Source of the DNA: Actinostola sp. cb2023
Lineage: Eukaryota > Cnidaria > Anthozoa > Actiniaria > Actinostolidae
Length of the DNA stretch: 64,000 nucleotides
Reading direction: 5' to 3'
Assembly (NCBI GenBank): GCA_033675265.1
Contig: JAUJYZ010000164.1
Location: 67,001-131,000, forward strand
The notes under the pieces are model-generated. The model was not told where the DNA came from, did not search any database, and was given only the letters and a program-made list of their open reading frames with translations. This document shows, in pieces, positions 11,033-21,644 of the stretch. Made by a program: the position numbers and the translations under genes. The number at the start of each line of letters is the position of its first letter. The first letter of the stretch is position 1.

Positions 11033-12995
11033 AGAGAAAAGAAGGCAAGGAGAAACATCCTGGAGTAGACGTTTCCGAAGACACGAGCGCGCTAGCAGAA
11101 AAAAGCGTCATAATTCGACATACTAAAATAGGCATTGAAAACATAGAATGCCTCCAGAATGCCTGGATAAGATTTTGAAGACAGATAAGGAATAATTCTC
11201 CCTTTCTCTTGCTTGCTGGCTTGCTTAATCAGTAAAAGAAGGCAAGGAGGAACATCCTGGGGTAGACGTTTCCGAAGACAGGAACGCGCTAGCAGAAAAA
11301 AGCTTCGTAATTCGACATACTAAAATAGGCATTGAAAATATACAGTGCCTCCAGAATGCCTGGATAAGTTTTTGAAGACAGATAAGGAATAATTCTCCTT
11401 TCTCTTCTTGCTTGCTGCTTGCTTAATCAGTAAAAGAAGGCAAGGAGGAACATCCTGGGGTAGACGTTTCCGAAGACAGGAACGCGCTAGCAGAAAAAAG
11501 CGTCATAATTCGACATACTAAAATAGGCATTGAAAACATAGAATGCCTCCAGAATGCCTGGATAAGATTTTGAAGACAGATAAGGAATAATTCTCCCTTT
11601 CTCTTGCTTGCTGGCTTGCTTAATCAGTAAAAGAAGGCAAGGAGGAACATCCTGGGGTAGACGTTTCCGAAGACAGGAACGCGCTAGCAGAAAAAAGCGT
11701 CATAATTCGACATACTAAAATAGGCATTGAAAACATAGAATGCCTCCAGAATGCCTGGATAAGTTTTTGAAGACAGATAAGGAATAATTCTCCCTTTCTC
11801 TTGCTTGCTGGCTTGCTTAATCAGTAAAAGAAGGCAAGGAGGAACATCCTGGGGTAGACGTTTCCGAAGACACGAACGCGCTAGCAGAAAAAAGCTTAAT
11901 TCGACATACTAAAATAGGCATTGAAAATATACAGTGCCTCCAGAATGCCTGGATAAGTTTTTGAAGACAGATAAGGAATAATTCTCCCTTTCTCTTGCTT
12001 GCTGGCTTGCTTAATCAGTAAAAGAAGGCAAGGAGGAACATCCTGGGGTAGACGTTTCCGAAGACAGGAACGCGCTAGCAGAAAAAAGCTTCGTAATTCG
12101 ACATACTAAAATAGGCATTGAAAATATACAGTGCCTCCAGAATGCCTGGATAAGTTTTTGAAGACAGATAAGTAATAATTCTCCCTTTCTCTTGCTTGCT
12201 GGCTTGCTTAATCAGTAAAAGAAGGCAAGGAGGAACATCCTGGGGTAGACGTTTCCGAAGACAGGAACGCGCTAGCAGAAAAAAGCGTCATAATTCGACA
12301 TACTAAAATAGGCATTGAAAACATAGAATGCCTCCAGAATGCCTGGATAAGTTTTTGAAGACAGATAAGGAATAATTCTCCCTTTCTCTTGCTGCTGGCT
12401 TGCTTAATCAGTAAAAGAAGGCAAGGAGGAACATCATGGGGTAGACGTTTCCGAAGACAGGAACGCGCTAGCAGAAAAAAGCGTCATAATTCGACATACT
12501 AAAATAGGCATTGAAAACATAGAATGCCTCCAGAATGCCTGGATAAGATTTTGAAGACAGATAAGGAATAATTCTCCCTTTCTCTTGCTTGCTGGCTTGC
12601 TTAATCAGTAAAAGAAGGCAAGGAGGAACATCCTGGGGTAGACGTTTCCGAAGACAGGAACGCGCTAGCAGAAAAAAGCTTCGTAATTCGACATACTAAA
12701 ATAGGCATTGAAAATATACAGTGCCTCCAGAATGCCTGGATAAGTTTTTGAAGACAGATAAGGAATAATTCTCCCTTTCTCTTGCTTGCTGGCTTGCTTA
12801 ATCAGTAAAAGCTAAGGAGCGGAATATCCTGGAGTAGACGTTTCCGAAGACAGGAACGCGCTAGCAGAAAAAAGCGTCGTAATTCGACATCCTAAAATAG
12901 GCATTGAAAACATAGTGCCTTCAGAATGCCTTGATAAGTTTTTGAAGACAGATAAGGAATAATTCTCCCTCTCTCATGCTGGCTGGCTTGCTTAA
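11033..12995. repeat. 197-bp satellite array, ten units
   Basis: The marker GTAGACGTTTCC occurs at 11065, 11262, 11460, 11657, 11854, 12048, 12245, 12441, 12638 and 12834, so units are 194-198 bp. Two unit types can be told apart: A (CATAGAATGCCTCC, CGTCATAATTC) and B (TATACAGTGCCTCC, CTTCGTAATTC). Some units are mixed. The first and last units are the most diverged, as expected under unequal exchange. No ORF spans it. Confidence 0.95.
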
Positions 12996-12999
12996 TTAC

Positions 13000-13530
13000 C
13001 CGCTTGTTGTTGGCCTGTTAGCAGTATCAATGGTATTACTCCGGCAAGACAAGCTAAGTTTATTTATTTATTATTTATTATTTACAAGCATAATCTACTG
13101 TACATACGAAGATGGAAAAAACATGTTAATGGATCAGACATACTCGCTATAATATATAAGTGCATCGATTATGATTGAGTGTTCTGTATCCCCGTAATGC
13201 ATGCAATCTCATTTGTACGAGTGATTACGGAAGTCGTATATTTTAAAAGCAGGGTTTCTCAGTGTCAGGCCTGTCACGACAGGTGTTGTTGAAATCAAGC
13301 AAACAAACCCAAAATACTCTGATTGATCTTATTAACTTATCCTTACTAATCAGTCAGTAGCCTGCTAAAGTTATTACTTACCACCACCCCCTGCGGAAAA
13401 CAGCGGTGATTTCAAAGGGAGCGGGAATTGGATTTTACGTAGTGATTAATTTTAATATTTTCATGGTGGATAGGTTTGTAGGAAGGTGGGTCAAATCAAT
13501 AAATTATTATTATTATTATTATTATTAGGT
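13000..13530. other. Gene-free spacer
   Basis: Nothing coding is seen. An ATT microsatellite lies at 13503-13527. Confidence 0.5.
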
Positions 13531-14290
13531 AGCTGGGAATGTGGGTAGGTGGGTAGGTAGTTGGATATGTGGGTTGATATGTGGCTAGGTAGGTATGTGG
13601 GTAGGTAGGTGGGTAGGTAGGTGGATATGTGGGTGGGTTGGTAGGTGGATATGTAGGTGGACTTATATGTGGCTAGGTAGGTATGTGGGTAGGTAGATAG
13701 GTATGTGGGTAGGTGGGTAGGTAGGTGGTTATGTGGGTAGGTAGGTAGGTGGGTAGGTAGGTGGATATGTAGGTAGGTGGGTAGGTAGGTGGATATGTGG
13801 GTGGATATGTGGCTAGGTAGGTATGTGGGTAGGTAGGTGTATATGTGGGTAGGTAGGTAGGTAGGTAGGTAGGTAGGTAGGTGGTTATGTAGATAGGTAG
13901 ATAGGTGGGTAGGTAGGTAGGTGGGTAGGTAGGTAGGTAGGTGGGTAGGTGGATATGTGGGTAGGTAGGTGGGTAGGTAGGTAGGTGGATATGTAGGTAG
14001 GTAGGTAGGTGGGTAGGTAGGTAGGTAGGTAGGTAGGTGGGTGGGTAGGTAGGTAGGTGGATATGTGGGTGGATATGTGGCTAGGTAGGTAAGTGGGTAG
14101 GTAGGTGGATATGTGGCTAGGTAGGTAGGTGGGTAGGTAGGTGGTTATGTGGGTAGGTAGGTGGATATGTAGGTAGGTAGGGGGGTGTGTGGGTAGGTAG
14201 GTAGGTGGTTATGTGGGTAGGTAGGTGAATATGTAGGTAGGTAGGTGGGTATGTGGGTAGGTAGGTAGGTAGGTGGATACGGTGGGTAGG
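13530..14290 (+). repeat. GGTA/GGTG-type microsatellite of about 760 bp
   Basis: Degenerate tetramer array built on GTAGGTAGGTGG with interspersed GGATATGT blocks. The + strand is strongly G-rich. It ends about 105 bp before the start codon of the GPCR at 14394. Confidence 0.95.
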
Positions 14291-14378
14291 TGTCCCCTAT
14301 TAATACAGGGAATAAACAGGCAATGTTGTTTATTGTGCAGCACGAACCTATCTAACCTTCCCTCCAATTTTCCAACAG

Positions 14379-14393
14379 AAAACAAACCAAAAG
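14379..14393 (+). other. Possible 5'UTR start after a splice acceptor
   Basis: CCTCCAATTTTCCAACAG ending at 14378 has a good pyrimidine tract and AG, just upstream of the ATG. A 5'UTR intron is possible; the donor is not located. Confidence 0.3.
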
Positions 14394-15455
14394 ATGAGTC
14401 CAACCAATTCCTCTCTAATCCTCAACACAACTAGCAACATCTCCATGACAACAGCTGCCATGACAACGCCAAGTTCCCTCTTAAACGCAACATTTTCTAA
14501 CTCCACTCCTACGTCGTTCATCCCTAAAGTGGGGTGTTCATTTGAGCCGTTAAGTAGTCCATTTGTGGTCGTATTGACAATAGCGTATTGTGCTATCATT
14601 GTAATATCCTTGATTGCAAATAGTATGGTCATACGATACGCCGCGTCCAGAAGCAAGATGAGCAGATCTTTCGATAGACTGATCGTCAATATGGCCGTCG
14701 CTGATATCTTGGACGCGGTACTCGGGATCCCGTTCAACATTGTGTATTTTTACGTCGAACTCAAGTGGTTCCCAGGCCTTTTCGGTCAACTGGTTTGTAA
14801 GACAATCTACTTTGGAATGAACATCTCGATCACCGCGTCGGGGTTTACGTTTGCGGTGATCGCCGTCGATCGATACTTTGCCATCGCGCACAGAGCCAAA
14901 CGTTCACTGTCGCAGCGTACTGTCAAGTTTTCTATTGTCATGATATGGATCATTGCAGGGATGGTGTTCGCAAGTGATTACCACAGATTCCGAGTACTGA
15001 AAAGAGCTAACGGAGACTTAGTCTGTCTCCAGGACAGGACCACGTGGGGCAACAAAGCCGCACAAATCGACACCATCGTCAAATTTGTCCTCAACTATGG
15101 ATTCCCATTTGCTGCTATGGTAGTGCTCTATGGCATCATCACACGGTATCTATGGAGACGAAAAGCCCCTGGTTACGCCAGTGATAGCATCGAGAAGAAG
15201 ATTCACGAGCAGCGAAGAAACTCGGTTAAAAAACTCATGACCATTGTTGTGGTGTTCGCAATTTTCTGGTTCCCAGTCCACGTTATGCACTTCATCGCCG
15301 CGTTCAGACAGGACCTCTTTTATTGTACATCTATCTATGTACCGCTGACCTGCATATGGCTGGCTCATTCAAATTGCGCAATCAATCCTTGTCTGTACTT
15401 GTACCTGAGTCGACGAAATAGGGCTAGTGTGGCCAAGCCCAGCAATACATTCTGA
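14394..15455 (+). CDS. Rhodopsin-class (family A) GPCR, peptide-receptor-like orphan
   Basis: Single-exon ORF of 353 aa. The first 45 residues are extracellular-like, with five N-glycosylation sequons (N5, N11, N15, N31, N36). Seven hydrophobic segments follow, with the family-A landmarks: N76 in TM1, D104 in TM2, C125 before TM3, D149-R150-Y151 after TM3, W165 in TM4, C191 in the second extracellular loop, P218 in TM5, F-W-F-P at 271-274 in TM6 and N311-P-x-x-Y315 in TM7. The tail after TM7 is short, about 35 residues, with no clear palmitoylation Cys. C125/C191 can form the usual disulfide. Expected role: plasma-membrane receptor coupling to G proteins; the peptide-receptor leaning is from the overall sequence feel and the ligand is unknown. 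It is unrelated in detail to the GPCR cluster at 20-30 kb. A start at 14394 is chosen because sequons precede TM1 and the upstream DNA is microsatellite. Confidence 0.88.
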   Translation: MSPTNSSLILNTTSNISMTTAAMTTPSSLLNATFSNSTPTSFIPKVGCSFEPLSSPFVVVLTIAYCAIIVISLIANSMVIRYAASRSKMSRSFDRLIVNMAVADILDAVLGIPFNIVYFYVELKWFPGLFGQLVCKTIYFGMNISITASGFTFAVIAVDRYFAIAHRAKRSLSQRTVKFSIVMIWIIAGMVFASDYHRFRVLKRANGDLVCLQDRTTWGNKAAQIDTIVKFVLNYGFPFAAMVVLYGIITRYLWRRKAPGYASDSIEKKIHEQRRNSVKKLMTIVVVFAIFWFPVHVMHFIAAFRQDLFYCTSIYVPLTCIWLAHSNCAINPCLYLYLSRRNRASVAKPSNTF

Positions 15456-16440
15456 CATACGGACTTGACCAACGATCAGCAAAGGAATATTTGAACGAAC
15501 CGGAAGTCCCTCAAACACTGATAAGATCAGGAGCAATCACGTGATCGATACACGTCAGACTAGTGAAATGCTATTGGTCAGATTGAAACCAAACAGTGAG
15601 GTCCAGAATAGACAACTGCTTGTTGCAAGCGATAAATTACCCCCCCGGTTGATGGCACGTGTGAGCAGTGTTTGCCTGTCATTTGGATGCAGAAAATGAA
15701 ATGCGAACATTTTCAGTTAGTTCAGCCAAAACTGAAAATAGGACGTGGCCTTGGATGCGTATACGAATCTGCTAAAGCTAAGGAGTGGACATTTTGCTAT
15801 CATGCCAAACCAGGGGTTTATCTCCATGGATCTACATTGTCTTATGTCCCGGCTCACTAGGGCCAAGTCTCTCGCAACTTTGACACCATTATTTCAAGGA
15901 GGCGTAAATAATGGATTGTAAATCGAAGTGAATCGATCTAATTCTAGTTTGGGTCAGTAGTTACGGACTTAACCCAAGGTTAAAGGCCATTCTCGGATTA
16001 TATTTCGGCTAAAATGAGCCGTATGTTTTTCTAGCTTGCCTGCAGCTACGCAAGCTAAGAAAAGCATAGCGGCCCCGCAAGTAAGGGAAAGGAACGGGAA
16101 AGAAATGACCTTCCATTCCTCTTTCCCTTTCTCCTTCCATTTCCATTTCCCTTCTGTTTGATTCAGTCTGGACTGGACTGCATGTCTTCTCTTTATTTTC
16201 GTGCGCAAAGCGATCCGCGCCTGCGTTTGCGTTGGTTAGCGGTTGTTTGCATCGATGCTTCACTCTCGTTGCACAAAAAAAGAAGGAATGACGTGAAGTC
16301 TAATTATGGACCTAAGCTGTAATGCAAGTTCGATACAGAGTGACCTAGATGCATATAGCTTTTCATTAACTTGTATACTTTCAGCGATGGAGAGTAGGAA
16401 TGGACTAAGCAGAAGCCTACTAAAGGCATTTTAAGCAAGG
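15456..16440. other. Gene-free 3' flank of the GPCR
   Basis: No further gene is seen. At 16085-16150 there is a purine-rich then pyrimidine-rich inverted pair (GGGAAAGG and CCTTTCCC) that may form a hairpin. Confidence 0.4.
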
Positions 16441-16449
16441 CAGCACGGG

Positions 16450-16555
16450 CTAATTATAATAAATAAAAACATATTTGTATGTGCGCGTCTTTTTTGATGG
16501 GTTTCCTGTGGTAGAGCGTGCGGAATACGTATTATGTTGGGCTCCCTGTGTTTTA
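16450..16555. repeat. Fragment of the CACAGG/GGGCTCCCTGTG foldback family
   Basis: TAATTATAATAAATAAAAAC, then TGTGCGCGTCTTTTTTGATG, GGTTTCCTGTGGTAGAGCG and TTGGGCTCCCTGTG, matching the order of words at 390-560. Confidence 0.75.
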
Positions 16556-16721
16556 CGTAAGAGAAACGCACGCGTCAAGTAGCGTAGTTTTCTAGCAAGT
16601 TACAATTCAGTGTAAATATTATAAAAAAAACAAGTAGCAGCTGTCGACAGATGAGCTGAATTAAAATACTTTATGTACTGTCAATAGGCAATTTTCATGA
16701 TGGCGTCATATACTACGTCAT

Positions 16722-17238
16722 CAGGAGCCCATAAGTAGGAGCCTCCATCTACCGTACTGGGTTTGTGAGACGACCTGTGACCGGATCAGGCTATTTTTAG
16801 AACTCCTTTTCCCGCGAACTAATCATCAATCAATAGGAATCCCCCATGGGAATTAAACAGAGCCAATCAGCATCAATGATGTAGATGATTTGTGTTTATT
16901 TGTGATATATGAACAAAGTGGCGGACGAAAAAATTGGCGAAATTGAAGAAACTGAAAGTGAAGAGAGCGAAAATGATAGTTACAGTGACTCTTTTACAGA
17001 GTTTATCGGAAAGTGACCAAGAGTCTTCAAGTTCGTGTTCTGTTTCTCAAGGAACTAAAAAAACATCAAATAGTAAACCTACCAAGCCAAAAGCTAGAAA
17101 CTCCATAACAAAGCCGAAATCAAAAATCCCTAGTGTTAAAATTTCGCGGCAAAACTGGTGTTCTAAAAATAGCCTGATCCGTTCACAGGTCGTCTCACGA
17201 ATACATCCCAGATGGAGGCTCCTACTTATGAGCTCCTG
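16722..17238. mobile_element. DNA transposon with CAGGAGCC termini, copy 1
   Basis: Inverted ends CAGGAGCCCATAAGTAGGAG and CTCCTACTTATGAGCTCCTG, with a second inverted stretch inside (GACGACCTGTGACCGGATC and its complement near 17180). Both flanks begin with ACGTCAT; the target is itself a 12-bp repeat (CGTCATATACTA), so the duplication length is at least 7 bp but ambiguous. The CAGG ends and 7-8-bp duplication suggest hAT-like, unproven. A second, interrupted copy is at 38581-39860. Confidence 0.8.
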
Positions 17239-17239
17239 A
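16909..17239 (+). pseudogene. Remnant of the transposon's own protein (acidic N-terminus)
   Basis: ATG at 16909 opens a 35-residue acidic peptide (DEKIGEIEETESEESEND) ending in TGA at 17014. A shifted frame continues with a Ser/Lys-rich stretch (QESSSSCSVSQGTKKTS, KPTKPKARNS). The same two pieces are found, more decayed, in copy 2 at 39590-39760. Read as the N-terminus of a lost transposase or accessory protein. Confidence 0.35.
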
Positions 17240-17691
17240 CGTCATATACTACGTCATATACTACAATAACCAGAATGCTTTGCCCATTTTCTTTTGTTAG
17301 ATAAGTAGCACCAATTGTCTTACTATTCTCATGAGGGAATAAACATCTGAATAAGAAAGAAAATTCGCAATGCATTCTGGTACTTGTAATCAAATGGCGC
17401 CATCATGAGTGCCGGTTCCCAAGCTCCCGGATTGATCACGTGACCACACTTGATCAGAACAAAGTAGATTTGTGATATAACCTATGCCATAGAAAATAAG
17501 TTGATGATAAAATATTGTAGTGTAGTACGTTTACATATTCATTAATAAACAAGCCAATAAACGAATAACTCGACTCTGAGAACGATCCCATGATACCTTG
17601 CGCGCACAAAGTAACTTCGTATGCTTCCAAGAGATTTCAGAACAGGTGGTAAAACACACGGCGCTCTTGGCCAGTGTACATTCTGTGTAAA

Positions 17692-17836
17692 TTTGGTGTA
17701 ATAAATTTACACGGAATTTACACGAAATTTACACAAAATTTACACAAAATTTACACGAAATTTACACAAAATTTACACGAAATTTACACGAAATTTACCC
17801 AACATTTACACGAAATTTACCCAACATTTACGGCCA
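17692..17836. repeat. AAATTTACACG minisatellite inside a short inverted pair
   Basis: About 12 units of (C/A)(G/A)AAATTTACAC. The array is bracketed by CGCTCTTGGCC (17661) and GGCCAAGAGCG (17832), so it may be the interior of a small MITE that expanded. Confidence 0.85.
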
Positions 17837-18708
17837 AGAGCGTACATTTTCTCCAGTGATATTTCGTATCGGTTTGAGCCATCTATGTAATAGAGTTTTA
17901 GCATTTGCATGTAAACACAAAACATTGGCGCAAGGCATTCGACTTCATTACTTTTGCGCAATGCGGAATTACTTTGAAGTAATGTTAAAAGGCCGGCAAT
18001 CGGGAATGAGTCCGAATTGAACGACTTCAAAAAGTCATTTTAATGACTAATGACTAATTAAAATTATTAAAATTATTAAAATTATCTGTGTACGTATGTG
18101 CTCCTGTCATTATATTTTAAATACATTAAGGTATTCTATTTCAAAGTCCTAGTCCGTTATTTCAAGTCTTTGGACCTTTACGGGATTTCAAGGTACAAAT
18201 TACGATCCTCGATTGGTTAATTAACTCGTGAATAATTAATGCATTTTTGAATACTTTTTCAACGCTTGAGGTAAATCACTTTGTGCGAGTGAGTGTGAGT
18301 ATAGTGTACTTCACAAAATATAACTGGTAAGTTGAGCATCCTCTGAAGATTTTATGTACAAATGAAACAACTTGGCATAAGTTTCATAACCATGTTCTTT
18401 AGTAGAAAACATCTGTGTTCATATTAGTCTTTGCTAGGGCCTTTCCGTGCCTTGTGAAGGTCGTGTGGTCTTATATAGTCTCTTGCTGTTGTCTTTCTTT
18501 TCCAAAGTCGTTTCTCGGTTTTTGAAATTGTTTTAATGCTGCTAAACTGAATAGTGTTTTGTATTTCAAAGAGATAGTTTCATAATGGAGTGCATGTGAT
18601 ATACCGCAACAACGTCAACAAGCATGATTGAGTTTCTACTAAGAGGCAATAGTCAACGAGGCGCTGACTATCCTCATGGAAAACGAGAACGAGTAGTCTA
18701 ATTGTTTT

Positions 18709-18931
18709 AGCATTAATAACACACCTACACAAAATACTCGTTTCTGATTGGCTGATTGACAGTGATTTTTTTCTTAATAGCGTGCAATTAATTAATTGCA
18801 TGGTTTTAAGAAAATTGCACGTGCTATTTTATTATTTGTGGTTGTAATTGCGTTACGAGCGACTTGCTACATACTTTTTTTTTTTTTGCTCTATAAAGAA
18901 ACTCATATTTTTGTAGGTGTGTTATTAATGG
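18709..18931. mobile_element. Probable MITE with CATTAATAACACACC termini
   Basis: CATTAATAACACACCTACAC at 18709 and its reverse complement ending at 18931 enclose about 220 bp without coding sequence. Confidence 0.6.
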
Positions 18932-19066
18932 GAAATACAACTTAGTTCTCCAAGAATTGATGAAAAATACCACGCGTATTTGCTACGCACTCGTGGTATT
19001 AAGCCACTTTCATCAAATACGCGTGGTATTTTCATTAATTCTTCTCGAACTGTGGTATTTCCTATA
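18927..19066. repeat. Palindromic element with GGAAATAC ends
   Basis: GAAATACAACTTAGTTCTCC... and AATACCACGCGTATTTG on the left match inverted CAAATACGCGTGGTATT and TCGAACTGTGGTATTTCC on the right, around a short centre near 18995. Confidence 0.7.
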
Positions 19067-19215
19067 CAAACTATCCAGTAGGTCAGCAGAAAATGACAGA
19101 AACAAGCAACAGACAATAATTCGTCGAGAACTGAACTCCTCCGAAACATTAGCAAAACGCGACGACGAAGCGGCCATTTTGTTAGTTTACCTATACTCGG
19201 GGTCTATGCGCTGAC

Positions 19216-19310
19216 AGACCACTAGTAGCGAACCAATCAGATTGCAGGATTTGCGATAGACCACTAGTAGCGAACCAATCAGATTGCAGGATTTGCGATA
19301 GACCACTGGA
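19216..19310. repeat. 42-bp tandem duplication (two and a third units)
   Basis: AGACCACTAGTAGCGAACC starts at 19216 and 19258, identical over 42 bp; a third partial unit starts at 19300. Confidence 0.95.
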
Positions 19311-20100
19311 TGGTTTATGCTAATAATAATAAGTTCTTGTTTACCGCATTAAACTCAAGTCTCAATGCGTTTTACTCAATATAGAAATTGTAGTCTATAT
19401 ATAGTAGCTTTTTTAATCGAACGCTTACAGTTTGCTGTCAAAGACATTTTATACCCCCCAAAAAAATCAATCAGGTTACAATCGTTGTCCTCTTATCATT
19501 GCATTGGGCTGCTTTCCATTAATACAACTGAATGACCATCTAATCTCGAATCACTCAGGCTGTAATTAACAGGGGAAAAAAAGTATTTCACCACGACCAA
19601 TGATAACCTCAAGCAGACCGATCTAATGCTCAAGGTACTGCACGATCAAGATTAAAGAAAAAGGCATTTTATGGAGACGTTTGCTAAAGGAAAATCAAAT
19701 ATTTATTCACCGAAAATGATTAGGTAATGTGGGGAAACATTAGTTCCAGACCCCCATAAAGGTATAACATATCAATCACAACTAACTCCAATGTTCTGTA
19801 TATATATATAAGTATTGAACGAAAGCGCACAGGAGAGAAGATGTTAGCATGCATTGATAACAAACAGATGTTATAGTCCGCTTTTATAGGCCCCCCACAC
19901 TAGAGCAGATTTCGTCTCTGAAAACGCATACATCTCGATGCGTTTGGCCTTGCTTCCACACTGAAACGATAGTAAACGATGGTAGTTTTCATGGAAAACG
20001 GCTAAACTCCAAAACGCTCTCCATTGTGGAAGATTTGGCGCAGTTCATATCTCTTGTCCTTGCATCTCTGAAGAAGAAAGCACAACTAATTCAGTGCGTG
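19311..20100. other. Upstream spacer of GPCR cluster
   Basis: No gene is seen. At 19887-20030 there are short matches to the GTCCACACT-type MITE pieces (CACACTAGAGCAG, CCACACTGAAACG). Confidence 0.35.
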
Positions 20101-20137
20101 GTTTTTGGCTAATTCCACGTGCACTTGTTTGTTTCAC

Positions 20138-20986
20138 ATGGAAGAAGCTCTGATCGTAACATGTGTTCTCGTGGTGACAGCAAACGTTGCTGTCATCACC
20201 ATGGTGATTGTCATCCGGGAACTCAGGACTTTTACCAACTACTTTGTGGTGTCACTAGCTGTATCGGACATGCTAACTGGAGGGGTGCTTCTGCCCATGC
20301 AATTAACAACATACTTCAAGGCCACAGGTTTCATCGTATTCTTTATTATGATTTTGGGCGTATTAAACCTTTGCGCAGTGACATGGGATAGATATACTGC
20401 AGTTATCGACCCCTTTGGATATAAAAACAAGCTACAAAAGTATTACAAGAAAATCCTGATCGCTGTCTGGATGACGTCTCTTCTTTTCACGCTGGTCCCA
20501 CTGGCATGGAATGCTGATCTTAAGTCTGTGTATCATAAATACTTCCTTGTGGTAGCCTTGGTGGTATTCGTGATCGTCCCTTACGTCTCCATCGTCATTG
20601 CGTACGTACGTATCTGGTTACGTCTACGGTCCCACGCGGCAGTGATCAAGAAGAGAATGGATATCACAAACGAGCAGCGAGAGGGAGCGAGAAGAGCATC
20701 ACTCGAAGGCAAGACGGTCAAGGTGTTCATAGTGGTAATGGCGGGTTTTCTCATATGCTGGCTTCCTGTCCTGTACATGACAGTGATGGATAGTGCACTT
20801 GTCGGTAGACCTGATCTTATTCCTCATCAACTTATCCCTGTATCTCTTTTTACAATTGCTGGCTCATCATTGGTCAATCCACTGCTCTATGCTCTCATGA
20901 AAAGAGATTTTAAAGCACAATGGCGTCGCATAAGAATCTCAAGTGCTGACCAACAATCGTCTGGGATGGGTAATGCAACATCTTAA
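20138..20986 (+). CDS. Family A GPCR, tandem cluster copy 1
   Basis: 282 aa from the ATG at 20138. The frame is open to 20090, but no earlier ATG exists and homology with the other copies begins exactly here. Landmarks: N16 (TM1), D44 (TM2), W-D84-R85-Y86 (end of TM3), P148 (TM5), C207-W208-L-P210 (TM6), N247-P-x-x-Y251 (TM7). Two unusual points: there is almost no extracellular N-terminus, since TM1 starts at about residue 3; and there is no Cys before TM3 or in the second extracellular loop, so the common disulfide is missing. Absence of that disulfide is known in melanocortin and lysolipid/cannabinoid-type receptors, but the ligand here is unknown. The tail carries a short Ser-rich end (SSADQQSSGMGNATS) different from copy 2. 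Polyadenylation may use AATAAA near 21032. Expected role: plasma-membrane signalling. Confidence 0.85.
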   Translation: MEEALIVTCVLVVTANVAVITMVIVIRELRTFTNYFVVSLAVSDMLTGGVLLPMQLTTYFKATGFIVFFIMILGVLNLCAVTWDRYTAVIDPFGYKNKLQKYYKKILIAVWMTSLLFTLVPLAWNADLKSVYHKYFLVVALVVFVIVPYVSIVIAYVRIWLRLRSHAAVIKKRMDITNEQREGARRASLEGKTVKVFIVVMAGFLICWLPVLYMTVMDSALVGRPDLIPHQLIPVSLFTIAGSSLVNPLLYALMKRDFKAQWRRIRISSADQQSSGMGNATS

Positions 20987-21239
20987 ATGTTCGTATTTTG
21001 AACGAGCTTCTGCTCTTTGACGTAACGTGGATAAATAAACGATTGATTGATAGATCAATTCTTACGAAGCTGTATGATACACCAGACTATATGTATATAG
21101 CTCGCAAGCAGGCGTTCCTAGCAGGGACGGGAGATGAATGAGGCGAAGACAAAAACTCGGCAATACGAATCAGCAAATCGCAAACATTACTGGATGGTCT
21201 TTGGTGAATCGAAAACTCTCTTGAAATGAGATCACAGAG

Positions 21240-21640
21240 GATCTGTATTGGAAGAGTTAGTTTCACATATATATATATATATAGGTCTAGTGTAAATTGT
21301 CACGATTAAAAATGACCGAAAAAAAGGCCAAAGAAAGTCGCCAGTAAATGGAATAAAAGATGGCGACTCAGTGCATTTGACCATGATCCTTTGCAAAACC
21401 TTTTTTTTTTTCCAAAAATGTTATCTGTCTCGCAGCCTGGACTAAGCTGGCAATTCCAGTAGTCATAGTAACCTTAGTAACCTGGCCAGTACCAGGCATT
21501 TCCTCCTCGTTTCACTGTTTTCCTACTATCATTTGCTGGAGAATTTCTAACACTTCAGCAGGTTTGAGGTCGCACAGATTTATGGGATACTACACGTGAC
21601 AAGTGAATTGTCAAGTAATTGTTGAAGATAGTGTGAATAA
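21240..21640. other. Gene-free spacer with short AT run
   Basis: An AT dinucleotide run lies at 21267-21283. No gene or clear element is seen. Confidence 0.4.
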
Positions 21641-21644
21641 AGTG

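Noticed and set aside
11033..12995. Regular repeats resembling a CRISPR array
   Set aside because: Units are about 197 bp with no unique spacers, in a eukaryotic context.
13530..14290. Telomere-like repeat
   Set aside because: The repeat is GGTA/GGTG-based and degenerate, not TTAGGG.
20105..20137. Upstream extension of GPCR copy 1 from a TTG
   Set aside because: No ATG; homology to copies 2 and 3 starts at 20138. The extension contains an N-S-T sequon but is not supported.
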